DNA of 32,994 nt, from positions 21,664-54,657 of the forward strand of contig NZ_KL591022.1 of assembly GCF_000716335.1 (NCBI RefSeq), read 5' to 3'. The notes below the pieces were generated by a model. That model saw nothing but the letters and a program-made list of their open reading frames with translations, was not told where the DNA came from and made no database searches. The translations under genes and the position numbers were made by a program. Shown here piece by piece: positions 6,545-14,058 of this stretch. Every line of letters begins with the position of its first letter. Position 1 is the stretch's first letter. The DNA comes from Streptomyces sp. NRRL S-118. GTDB taxonomy: Bacteria; Actinomycetota; Actinomycetes; Streptomycetales; Streptomycetaceae.

Positions 6545-8356
6545 ATGGCCAGCATGAAGGTGTCCGACCACGTCCTGCAGCGGCTGCGGGAGTGGGGCGT
6601 GGAGCACGTCTTCGCCTACGCGGGCGACGGCATCAACGGGCTGCTCGCCGCGTGGGGCCGCGCCGACAACCAGCCCAGGTTCATCCAGGCCCGCCACGAG
6701 GAGATGTCCGCGTTCCAGGCGGTGGGGTACGCCAAGTTCTCCGGCAAGGTCGGTGTCTGCGCGGCCACCTCCGGGCCGGGCGCGATCCACCTGCTCAACG
6801 GGCTGTACGACGCGAAGCTGGACCACGTCCCGGTCGTCGCGCTGGTGGGACAGACCGACCGCAGTGCCATGGGCGGCTCGTACCAGCAGGAAGTGGACCT
6901 GCAGAACCTGTACAAGGACGTCGCCTCCGACTTCTGCGAGACGGCGACGGTCCCCGAGCAGTTGCCCAACCTCATCGACCGGGCCATCCGCACCGCCTGT
7001 GCGAAGCGCACGGTCACGGCGGTCATCCTCCCCGCCGACGTCCAGGAGCTCGACTACAGCCCGCCGACGCACGCGTTCAAGATGGTGCCCTCCAGCCTGG
7101 GGCTCGGGCAGTACGCGCCGGTGCCGGCCGACGCGGACCTCGAACGTGCCGCGGAGGTGCTCAACGCGGGCGAGAAGGTGGCCGTCCTGATCGGTCAGGG
7201 GGCCCGCGGTGCCCGGGCGGAGGTCGAACGGCTGGCGGACGTGCTGGGAGCCGGCGTGGCGAAGGCGCTGCTCGGCAAGGACGCGCTGCCCGACGACCTG
7301 CCCTACGTCACCGGCGCGATCGGCCTGCTCGGCACCCGCCCGTCCTGGGAGCTCATGCAGGAGTGCGACACCCTGCTGGTGATCGGATCGAGCTTCCCCT
7401 ACACGCAGTTCCTGCCCGAACTGGACCAGGCGCGGGCCGTGCAGATCGACATCGACCCGCACATGATCGGGCTGCGCTACCCCTTCGAGGTCAACCTTGT
7501 CGGCGACGCCCGGGAGACCCTCCAACGCCTTCTGCCGCGCCTGCACCGCAAGGAGAGCCGCGCCTGGCGGGAGAAGGTCGAGAAGGACGTCACCCGCTGG
7601 TGGGAGGTCATGGAGCGGCGAGCCGCCGTGGACGCCGACCCCATCAACCCCGAGTACGTGGTGCACACCCTGGACGCCCTGCTGCCCGACGACGCCGTCA
7701 TCACCGCCGACTCCGGCTCCGCCGCCAACTGGTACGCCCGCCACCTGCGTCTGCGCGGCCGGATGCGCGGCTCCCTGTCGGGCACCCTGGCGACGATGGG
7801 GCCGGGCGTGCCGTACGCCATCGGCGCGAAGTTCGCCCACCCCGACCGTCCGGCCATCGCCCTGGTCGGCGACGGCGCGATGCAGATGAACGGCATGATG
7901 GAGATGGTGACCGCGGCGAAGTACTGGCGCGAGTGGTCCGATCCGCGTCTGATCGTGGCCGTCCTGAACAACCGCGACCTCAACCAGGTCACCTGGGAGA
8001 TGCGGGCGATGACCGGCGCCCCGCAGTTCGAGGAGTCGCAGCACCTGCCCGACGTGCCGTACGCGGACATCGCCGAGCGCATCGGCCTGGCGGGCGTACG
8101 GGTCGAGAAGCCCAAGCACGTGGAGTCGGCGTGGAAGCAGGCGCTCGCCGCCGAACGCCCCTTCGTGATCGACTTCCGCACCGACCCGGCCGTCCCGCCC
8201 ATCCCGCCGCACGCCTCGCTGGACCAGATCCAGGCGGCGGCCTCCGCGATCGTGCACGGCGACAGCGACCGCGGAGCGATGATCAAGCAGGGGCTCAAGG
8301 CGAAGGTGCAGGAGTTCCTGCCGGGCGGCAGGCGCCGCGGCGGCGACGAGATCTGA
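6545..8356 (+). CDS. ThDP-dependent pyruvate oxidase/dehydrogenase (PoxB type)
   Basis: A 603-aa enzyme of the pyruvate oxidase / acetolactate synthase superfamily, most like quinone-dependent pyruvate dehydrogenase (pyruvate to acetate plus CO2, electrons via FAD to the quinone pool). The N-terminal Pyr domain carries the catalytic Glu in ARHEEMSAF (E52) and ATSGPGAIHLLNGLYDA. The middle FAD/Rossmann domain has VAVLIGQGARGA and LLVIGSSFPYTQFLP. The C-terminal PP domain has the ThDP/Mg motif GDGAMQM (~442) about 30 residues before NNRDLNQV. Start ATG 6545 has GGAG upstream; ATG 6554 is an alternative. Length fits the family. It is monocistronic and ends at a strong hairpin. Acetolactate synthase and sulfopyruvate-type activities cannot be excluded. 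Confidence 0.88.
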   Translation: MASMKVSDHVLQRLREWGVEHVFAYAGDGINGLLAAWGRADNQPRFIQARHEEMSAFQAVGYAKFSGKVGVCAATSGPGAIHLLNGLYDAKLDHVPVVALVGQTDRSAMGGSYQQEVDLQNLYKDVASDFCETATVPEQLPNLIDRAIRTACAKRTVTAVILPADVQELDYSPPTHAFKMVPSSLGLGQYAPVPADADLERAAEVLNAGEKVAVLIGQGARGARAEVERLADVLGAGVAKALLGKDALPDDLPYVTGAIGLLGTRPSWELMQECDTLLVIGSSFPYTQFLPELDQARAVQIDIDPHMIGLRYPFEVNLVGDARETLQRLLPRLHRKESRAWREKVEKDVTRWWEVMERRAAVDADPINPEYVVHTLDALLPDDAVITADSGSAANWYARHLRLRGRMRGSLSGTLATMGPGVPYAIGAKFAHPDRPAIALVGDGAMQMNGMMEMVTAAKYWREWSDPRLIVAVLNNRDLNQVTWEMRAMTGAPQFEESQHLPDVPYADIAERIGLAGVRVEKPKHVESAWKQALAAERPFVIDFRTDPAVPPIPPHASLDQIQAAASAIVHGDSDRGAMIKQGLKAKVQEFLPGGRRRGGDEI

Positions 8357-8388
8357 CGCACGCCGCCCCTGCGGCTCCGTCACGACGG

Positions 8389-8423
8389 CAGGCGCTCCAC
8401 GACCGCACGTCGTGGAGCGCCTG
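8389..8423. terminator. 14-bp perfect-stem terminator hairpin
   Basis: CAGGCGCTCCACGA (8389-8402) and TCGTGGAGCGCCTG (8410-8423) are perfectly complementary around a 7-nt loop, 33 nt after the pyruvate-oxidase stop. The hemerythrin gene ends at 8478 on the other strand, so the hairpin can terminate both transcripts. It has no U-tract. Confidence 0.8.
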
Positions 8424-8477
8424 TTCACGCGTCACCCGCCGGTCGGCGAGGTCGGTCCACCGGGGCGGGGCGCCCGG

Positions 8478-9041
8478 TCAGGACGGCTTCCCGCGCCCCG
8501 TCAGAGCGTCCCGCAGCCGGTCGACCAGCCCGGTGCCCGGTGCCAGCAGCTTGTTGGCGGGCGGAGTGTCGGGAGCCGCCGGATGCGGACGCGTCGGCGC
8601 GGTCTTCTTCGCCCTGCGGACCTTCTCCCCGAGCTCCATCAGCACCTCCTCGGTCGCGGCGGCACGCAGCCGCGGGAAGAGGTGGTCCTCCTCGTCGCGG
8701 ACGTGGGAGCGGATCTCCGCCATCAGCACACCGATGAGCCGGTCGAACTCGGGATCACGCGCCTCCGTCTTCTCGAGCAGGTTCATGGCCCGCTCGGCCG
8801 CGGAGTGGTCCTGGATCTCCTTGTCGGCGATCGCGTCGCCGTCGGGCAGGTACGCGCGCACGGCGGGGTAGAGGTGCTCCTCCTCGGCGACCGAGTGCCG
8901 CACCAGTTCGATGACGGCCTGCTCGGCGTACACCTTGCGCTGCTCGTCACCGGAGGGCAGCGCCTCGATGCGGCCGAAGAGCTCCTCGACCTCCTTGTGG
9001 TCGGCGGTCAGTTCCGCGATGACGTCGCCACCATGGCCCAT
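8478..9041 (-). CDS. Hemerythrin HHE-domain protein
   Basis: A 187-aa soluble protein. Residues ~8-145 are a hemerythrin-like four-helix bundle with the expected iron ligands: DHKEVEELF, RHSVAEEEHLYP, DHSAAER and HVRDEEDHLFP. Such proteins bind a diiron centre and sense or scavenge O2, NO or peroxide. The C-terminal ~45 residues are a basic, Pro-rich tail (PTRPHPAAPDTPPANK) ending in an amphipathic GLVDRLRDALTG. ATG 9041 is preferred to ATG 9056 because GAAGGA lies 6 nt before it. A SigB-like promoter is visible upstream, in keeping with a stress role. Confidence 0.88.
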   Translation of the reverse strand: MGHGGDVIAELTADHKEVEELFGRIEALPSGDEQRKVYAEQAVIELVRHSVAEEEHLYPAVRAYLPDGDAIADKEIQDHSAAERAMNLLEKTEARDPEFDRLIGVLMAEIRSHVRDEEDHLFPRLRAAATEEVLMELGEKVRRAKKTAPTRPHPAAPDTPPANKLLAPGTGLVDRLRDALTGRGKPS

Positions 9042-9088
9042 GGCATGTCCTTCCATCGTTCGGGGGGTGAGGAAAATGCCCTGTTCGT

Positions 9089-9114
9089 GTAACCGGGACC
9101 GGTTCGGCACAAAC
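9089..9114 (-). promoter_or_regulatory. Candidate SigB-type promoter for hemerythrin
   Basis: On the minus strand GTTT (9114-9111) is followed after 16 nt by GGTTAC (9094-9089). The Streptomyces general-stress sigma consensus is about GNNT-N14-16-GGGTAY, so there is one mismatch in the -10. It would give a leader of about 40 nt before ATG 9041. Assigned by pattern only. Confidence 0.4.
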
Positions 9115-9757
9115 GACCTTCCTTCGCACCCCCCGGCGCATCGGTGCCGCGGCTCGGACGAGGGGGCGTCCCATGGATCGGTACATCCGCGCCGTGCTCC
9201 TTCCGGCCGCCGAACCGCCGCACGTGCGGCCCCCACACCCCGCTCCGGCGGCGCGGAACGAGAACACCGCGCGCGACAGCGTGCCCGGTACCGGCAGCAC
9301 CACCGCTTTTCCTGTCCGACGGCCGCGGGCGGGGCCGTCGGAAGGCACCGGCGGCCCGGACCGACCGGGACCGTCTCCCCACGCCCCGTCACGCGGAGGC
9401 GCGCGTCGAGCCTCCTCCAGCCATGCCGGGGACGGGGCATGCCGCGACGACACCCCTGCCGGCGCCGCGCCGAACGACACCGCCTTCGCAGCTCGCTCCG
9501 GCTTCGCCCCGCACCCCGCCCACCGCACATCGGGTCCCGGGCCCGATACCCGCAAGCACGGGGCAGCTCGCCGCTGGCTCCGAGCGGTTCGGGCCGCGGC
9601 TGTCGCGCACACGCGGTCGCGGTCGCCGTGGGTCCCCCCGCACGGCGGGCCCCTCTTCCTGATCCGGGGCGTCATGCTCGGCGTGGCGGCCCGCCGACGC
9701 CTGCGCCTCGGCGCCCGCGCTGCGGGTGCTGCGGCAGGCCCGGGTGATCCGCACACC
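9115..9757. other. Non-coding or decayed stretch
   Basis: No convincing gene over ~640 bp. Long frames exist on both strands (for example plus 9173-9874) but show only Pro/Arg/Ala-rich composition, no motif and no RBS. The right end runs into a remnant of a divergently oriented oxidoreductase start (next entry), so part of this stretch is probably the eroded body of that gene or the site of its deletion. Confidence 0.5.
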
Positions 9758-9904
9758 GCCGCCGAAAGCGTCCCGGTTGATCGCTCCCGGCTCAGGGTTC
9801 CCCTGTTTCAGCTGATCGGGATAGCGTGTCGACTGCTCGACCGCCCCGCTGCGCGGGTCATCCAGGCACGGTGACAGCAGGGCTGTTCGGTGAAACCCAA
9901 AGGC
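9758..9904. repeat. Duplicated divergent promoter, copy 1 (LysR kept, oxidoreductase lost)
   Basis: This segment aligns with 13729-13876 at roughly 80% identity over the ~107 bp from TTCCCCTGTTTCAGCTG onward, and slightly less before that. Its left end, read on the minus strand, encodes AINRDAFGG, matching AIGQDVFGG at the start of the oxidoreductase of copy 2. The ATG itself has been replaced and the frame beyond diverges, so only a 5' stub of that gene is left here (9758-~9790). The right end leads into the intact LysR gene. Confidence 0.75.
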
Positions 9905-9916
9905 TCGGGAGTGGCA

Positions 9917-10801
9917 GTGCTGTTGGAACGCACGGAGGTGCAGACCTTCCTGGCTCTGGCCGAGGAGCTGCACTTCGGCCGGGTCGCCGAGCAGCTCGGC
10001 CTGACGACCGGCCGGATCAGCCAGACCATCAAGAAGCTGGAACGGCGGATCGGCGCGCCGCTGTTCGAGCGCACCACCCGCCAGGTCAGCTTGACCCCGC
10101 TGGGCCGCGACCTGGCCACGGACCTGGCTCCGCTGGTGCAGGGCATGGACGAGGCGGTCCGCCGGGCGGTCGCCCGAGCGCGAGGGACCACCGGTGTGTT
10201 GCGGGCCGGATTCCTGGGCGCAGCGGCTGGGCAGCTCCTCCTCAAGGCCCTCGAGCTGTTCACCGTCCGCCACCCCGACTGCGGGACGACCATCCACGAG
10301 TGCCAGGTCCATGACGCCATGACGCGGTTGCGCGGTGGAGAGCTGGATGTCCTCTTCACCGCCTTCCCCGTTTCCCAGGTGGTTGCCGGGCCGGTCCTGC
10401 TGTCGGAGGCCCGAGTCCTGGCGGTGCCGGCCGGATCGTCGTGGGCAGCGCATGCGTCGGTATCGGTCGAAGTCCTCGCCGAGCAACCGGTGATCCAGTT
10501 GCCGCACGACATGCCCCAAGAGCTGCGCCACGAACGCACGCCCACGCACACGCCCGCCGGCAGGCCCGTGCCACGCGGCCCGACGGCTGCCACCTTCCCC
10601 GAGGTCCTGGCTCTGGTCGCCGCAGGCGAGGGCGTCTTCCCGGTCGGCGAGCACGCCCGGCAGTTCTACCCACGCCCGGACGTCGCCTACGTGGCCTTCA
10701 ACGACGCCGCACCCGTCCAGTGGGGCCCGGTCTGGCTGGAGAGCAACGTCAGCACTCGTTTGCGCGCGTTCGTCCAAGCCGCGGCTGACGCCAACACCTG
10801 A
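9917..10801 (+). CDS. LysR-family transcriptional regulator
   Basis: A 294-aa LysR regulator. The N-terminal winged HTH (residues ~1-60) is typical: TFLALAEELHFGRVAEQLGL, ISQTIKKLERRIGAPLFER, then TTRQVSLTPLG. A periplasmic-binding-like effector domain follows (LRAGFLGAAAG onward, ~90-290). GTG 9917 is preferred because GGGAG precedes it by 5 nt and it gives the usual short lead into the HTH; GTG 9890 adds nine residues and is possible. In the related copy at 13862 the codon matching GTG 9890 is GCG. LysR proteins normally control a divergent gene; here that neighbour is only a stub, while an intact homologue lies 4 kb away, so this regulator may act there in trans. Confidence 0.87.
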   Translation: MLLERTEVQTFLALAEELHFGRVAEQLGLTTGRISQTIKKLERRIGAPLFERTTRQVSLTPLGRDLATDLAPLVQGMDEAVRRAVARARGTTGVLRAGFLGAAAGQLLLKALELFTVRHPDCGTTIHECQVHDAMTRLRGGELDVLFTAFPVSQVVAGPVLLSEARVLAVPAGSSWAAHASVSVEVLAEQPVIQLPHDMPQELRHERTPTHTPAGRPVPRGPTAATFPEVLALVAAGEGVFPVGEHARQFYPRPDVAYVAFNDAAPVQWGPVWLESNVSTRLRAFVQAAADANT

Positions 10802-10832
10802 CTCCACCCTCACCTCGGTATGGATCAGAAGA

Positions 10833-12110
10833 TCACAGGGCGGACGACGTGGGGCAGGGGTCGGCACCTGCGGAAGAACCGGCGGGTCCCGGCGGCGAAT
10901 CGGCTCCGGCCATCGCTGCGGAGCGGCAGGGGTGGGCCCTTGAGCGCTCGGCCCAGCGGACGGCGGGCTCCATGGTGATCCCCGCCGCGGCGAAGAGAAC
11001 ACCGAGCAGGAGCCAGCCGGCAGCGCCCCAGCCCAGGAGCAAGGTGGTCAGGACCAGAGGACCGAGCATCCTGGCCACGGCCTGCCCAGTGCCGAAGAAG
11101 CCCTGGTACTGCCCCTGCTTGTCGGCGGGAGCCAACCCGAAGCTGATCTCCCAGGCGCCCGGGGCGAGCATCATCTCGCCGAGGACTTGCAGACCTGCCG
11201 CCGCCAGGAGGATCAGTCCGGCCGTCCAGGCGGAGGACCCGAACGCGGAGAGGGAGAAGACGGCACACGCGGCGCACATGACGAGGCCCGCGTGCCGTAC
11301 GGCCCGTGAGGCGCTCCTGAGACCTTTCACCCGCCGCGCGACCCGGACCTGGAAGGCGACCACGCTGAGGGTGTTGAGCACCAGCAGTGCGGAGACCGTC
11401 CAGGCCGGCGCCCGGGTCTGCTGCACGATCCACAGCGGGATCACCAGGCTGATCAACGGCATGTAGAACAGCATGACCGCATTGATCACGGTGACGACCG
11501 CGTACGGGCGGTCACGCAGGACCGCGAGCCGCGGCTCCCCCGGTGTCGCCTTCGTCGAGGTGACGACGGGCAGGCGGCTCAGGACGAGCGCCGCGGTCAG
11601 GAAGCTCACGGAGTCCATCACGAAGACTGCCAGGTACGCCTCGCGTGTGTCGGACTGCAGGGCGAGCCCGCCGAGTGCGGCGCCGACGGCCAAGCCCGCG
11701 TTCGTCGTCGACTGCAGGAAGGCACGCACCTGGGTGCGCCTGGCCTGCTCCACCAGCCCGGCCAGCAGCGCCTGCCGGGCCGCCGTCAGCCCGCACTGGC
11801 AACTCGCGTAGAGCACGGCGGCCACTGCGAACAGCGGGAAGGAGCGGACGAACAGGAACGAGGCCACCGCGATCGCGGTGGCCATCGCCAGCAGGACGGC
11901 GGTGCCGCGGGGGCCGCGCCGGTCGGCCAGGTCGCCCAGGGGAACCCCGACCACCGAACCGACCGCCCAGCCCAGCGTCAGGCCGAAGCCGATCTGGGCA
12001 GGGGGTAGGCCCACGATCCTGGCGAAGTAGAGAGCGGACGTGACGTAGTAGGCGCCGTCCCCGATCGAGTTCATCAGCTGGGCCAGTGCCAGCACGCGCG
12101 GAGGCTTCAC
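10833..12110 (-). CDS. MFS transporter
   Basis: A ~425-aa major facilitator with about 12 helices. Features: LALAQLMNSIGDGAYYVTSALYF in TM1, and the MFS loop 2-3 motif GVPLGDLADRRGPRG. The N- and C-terminal halves are separated by a central loop near residue 190. The C-terminal ~35 residues are hydrophilic and Pro/Ser-rich. I chose GTG 12110 because AGGAGA lies 4 nt before it; ATG 12155 adds 15 residues, overlaps the hydrolase stop by 7 nt and has a poorer GGAG. It is the last gene of the oxidoreductase-hydrolase-MFS operon and probably exports the operon's substrate or product. It converges on lysR with a 31-nt gap. Confidence 0.85.
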   Translation of the reverse strand: MKPPRVLALAQLMNSIGDGAYYVTSALYFARIVGLPPAQIGFGLTLGWAVGSVVGVPLGDLADRRGPRGTAVLLAMATAIAVASFLFVRSFPLFAVAAVLYASCQCGLTAARQALLAGLVEQARRTQVRAFLQSTTNAGLAVGAALGGLALQSDTREAYLAVFVMDSVSFLTAALVLSRLPVVTSTKATPGEPRLAVLRDRPYAVVTVINAVMLFYMPLISLVIPLWIVQQTRAPAWTVSALLVLNTLSVVAFQVRVARRVKGLRSASRAVRHAGLVMCAACAVFSLSAFGSSAWTAGLILLAAAGLQVLGEMMLAPGAWEISFGLAPADKQGQYQGFFGTGQAVARMLGPLVLTTLLLGWGAAGWLLLGVLFAAAGITMEPAVRWAERSRAHPCRSAAMAGADSPPGPAGSSAGADPCPTSSAL

Positions 12111-12148
12111 GCGTTCTCCTGTCTCCTTCAGCGCCGTGGGCGACCGAT

Positions 12149-12820
12149 TCAGCATGTGCTCCGGATGCAGATGTTGAAGAGCTCTTCAGGGGCGTCCCTC
12201 ATGACGTTGTGGCCGGAGCGGACGGCGTGGACCTGCCAGGAGGGGTCGGTCAGCAGACGCCGGTAGAGGGGCTCGAACGGGGAGGGCGTGTCCCAGCCGG
12301 TGGCGTGGACGTAGTGCTTGCGAGCGAACGCCGACAGATCGTTGCGCAGGCGGACGGCCTGGAGGAGGGAGGCCAGGGGATGGGGCGAGGCGCGCGGGTC
12401 CAAGAAGGGCAGGGGGGCGCTGGAATGGCCGGTCCGGGCAGTGCCGTGGATGTACCAGGCCCGTTCCTGTTCGGTGACCAGGGACCAGCATGAGTCACCG
12501 TCCTGGGGCACCATGGCATCGACGTAGACCAGACCGCTCACCCGGTCGGGTACCCGGTCGGCGACTCCGGTGATGACCATGCCGCCGTAGCTGTGGCCGA
12601 CCAGGACGGCGTCGGTGATCTGCTGGTCCTCCAGCAGGTTCAGCACGTCCTGCTGGTGGGTGTCGAGGTTGACGCTGCCGGTCAGCAGGTGCTTGCGCTC
12701 ACCGAGCCCCGTCAGGGTGAGGGCGTGGGCATCGTGACCGTGCGCGCGTAGGCGTCGGGCCAGCGGCTGGAAGGTCCAAGCACCGTGCCAGGCGCCGGGG
12801 ACCAGGACGAAGGTCGCCAT
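12149..12820 (-). CDS. Alpha/beta-fold hydrolase
   Basis: A 223-aa alpha/beta hydrolase. Oxyanion-hole segment LVPGAWHGAWTF is at residues 6-17, the nucleophile elbow GHSYGG has Ser77, and the catalytic His is in RSGHNVMRDAPEEL (His204). The size and short HG-x-W lead resemble small plant-type and bacterial esterases (methyl-ketone/salicylate-esterase-like group). No signal peptide. Its ATG overlaps the oxidoreductase stop as TGATG, so it is translationally coupled. The operon context suggests ester hydrolysis of a small organic molecule that the upstream enzyme reduces; the substrate is unknown. Confidence 0.88.
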   Translation of the reverse strand: MATFVLVPGAWHGAWTFQPLARRLRAHGHDAHALTLTGLGERKHLLTGSVNLDTHQQDVLNLLEDQQITDAVLVGHSYGGMVITGVADRVPDRVSGLVYVDAMVPQDGDSCWSLVTEQERAWYIHGTARTGHSSAPLPFLDPRASPHPLASLLQAVRLRNDLSAFARKHYVHATGWDTPSPFEPLYRRLLTDPSWQVHAVRSGHNVMRDAPEELFNICIRSTC

Positions 12821-13764
12821 CAGGCCCGCCCCACGGTCAGGACGATCTTTCCGCGGGTGCGGCCGCTCTGGGCCAGCTCGTGCGCTCGGGCCGCTTGCTC
12901 CAAGGGGAGGCAGGTGGCGATCTCGGGGATCAGTCGGCCGGCCTCGACGAGCGAGACGAGCTGCCGCAGTCCCTCCTGGTCGGCTTCGACGATCATGAAC
13001 TGGGCGCGCAGCCCGAGTGGCCGCGCCACGTGGGCGAGTGCCGCTTCGGCAGGGGACGCGAGCGAGACGACGATCCCGTGCGGGCGCAAGGTCTTCAGCG
13101 AGCGCGGCCCGTACTCGCCTCCGATCGTGTCGATGACGACGTCGACATCGTGAACTGCGGAGGTGAAGTCGGTCCGGGTGTAGTCGATGACCTCTTCGGC
13201 ACCCAGGCTGCGCACGAAAGCGTGGTTGGCCGATCGGGCGGTGCCGATGACGTAGGCACCGCGTGCCTTGGCGATTTGGACGGCCAGATGCCCGACTCCG
13301 CCCGCCGCTGCATGGATCAGCACCCGCTGTCCGGGGCGGACATCGGCGGTGTCGACCAGCGCCTGCCATCCCGTGAGACCGGCCAGGGGCAAGGCGGCGG
13401 CTTGGGCATGGGAGATCTCGGACGGCTTGCGCACCAGATGCCGAGCCGGGGAGGTGACGTACTCGGCGTAGCCACCCGCGGGCTGCGGATGGCGCGGCAT
13501 GCCGAACACCTCGTCTCCTGGCGCAAGGGTCGTGACACCCGCTCCGACGGCCTCTACCACGCCCGACACGTCCCAGCCCAGCCTGATGGGAGCGCCGCCA
13601 CCTGCCAGTCCGGCGCTGGAACGGTGCCAGGCGTCGGTCGGGTTGACCCCTGCCGCCACCACCCGCACGAGCACCTCGGCGGGCCCCGCCTGAGGCCGTA
13701 CCGCCTCCACGATCTTCAACACCTCGGGGCCGCCGAAAACGTCCTGGCCGATCGCCCGCATCAT
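12820..13764 (-). CDS. NADPH-dependent quinone oxidoreductase (MDR family, zinc-free)
   Basis: A 314-aa medium-chain dehydrogenase/reductase of the quinone-oxidoreductase branch. GroES-like domain: VLVRVVAAGVNPTD and GWDVSGVVEAVG (63-74). Rossmann domain: HAAAGGVGHLAV (151-162) and LGAEEVIDYT. The structural-zinc Cys cluster is absent, as expected for this branch. It should reduce quinones or enones with NADPH. ATG 13764 follows AGGGGA by 6 nt, with another ATG next to it. It is the first gene of the operon and its promoter lies in the repeated region 13765-13876, from which the divergent LysR gene has been deleted. Confidence 0.9.
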   Translation of the reverse strand: MMRAIGQDVFGGPEVLKIVEAVRPQAGPAEVLVRVVAAGVNPTDAWHRSSAGLAGGGAPIRLGWDVSGVVEAVGAGVTTLAPGDEVFGMPRHPQPAGGYAEYVTSPARHLVRKPSEISHAQAAALPLAGLTGWQALVDTADVRPGQRVLIHAAAGGVGHLAVQIAKARGAYVIGTARSANHAFVRSLGAEEVIDYTRTDFTSAVHDVDVVIDTIGGEYGPRSLKTLRPHGIVVSLASPAEAALAHVARPLGLRAQFMIVEADQEGLRQLVSLVEAGRLIPEIATCLPLEQAARAHELAQSGRTRGKIVLTVGRA

Positions 13765-13876
13765 TGTGGTTCCCCTGTTTCAGCTGGTCGGGATCACGTC
13801 TCGACCACTCAACCGCTCCGCTGCGCAGGCCATCAAGGCACGATCGCTACAGGGCTGTTTAGCGAAACTCAAGGGC
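13729..13876. repeat. Duplicated divergent promoter, copy 2 (oxidoreductase kept, LysR lost)
   Basis: Second copy of the 9758-9904 segment. It covers the first ~12 codons of the oxidoreductase gene, the intergenic promoter and the position of the lysR start. The block GGTTCCCCTGTTTCAGCTG is identical in both copies, as is GGGCTGTT near the other end, and these are the best candidates for regulator or polymerase contacts. Similarity stops at AAGGGC (13876), where LysR codons should continue but do not. Confidence 0.75.
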
Positions 13877-14058
13877 CATCCACCGAACGACCAGGGCAAC
13901 GGCAAACGAACACCGCGCGGCCGTCGCCGCGCTCCCGGCCCGATTCCCCCGGCTGCCGTCCGGCTACGCCACGGCACAGTCCTGGGGAACAGTGCCACGC
14001 ATGCGGCCTCCCGCCGCCGGCTCGGCCGGCACCGGGCAGAGGCCGCTCGGCAGGTCGG
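13877..14058. other. Gap left by the missing lysR
   Basis: No gene is recognisable between the end of the duplicated promoter and the 3' end of the PEP-utilising gene. The sequence is GC-rich and includes a small inverted element (GCCGGCTCGGCCGGC). It contains no remnant of a LysR HTH in any frame that I can see. Confidence 0.5.

Noticed and set aside
9173..9874. 233-aa plus-strand frame between hemerythrin and LysR
   Set aside because: Low-complexity Pro/Arg/Ala composition, no recognised domain, and it runs through the duplicated promoter.
9890..9916. GTG 9890 as the lysR start
   Set aside because: Possible, but GTG 9917 has a better-spaced GGGAG and gives the usual LysR N-terminus; mentioned as an alternative.
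12111..12155. ATG 12155 as the MFS start
   Set aside because: Ribosome site is poor compared with AGGAGA before GTG 12110; kept only as an alternative.
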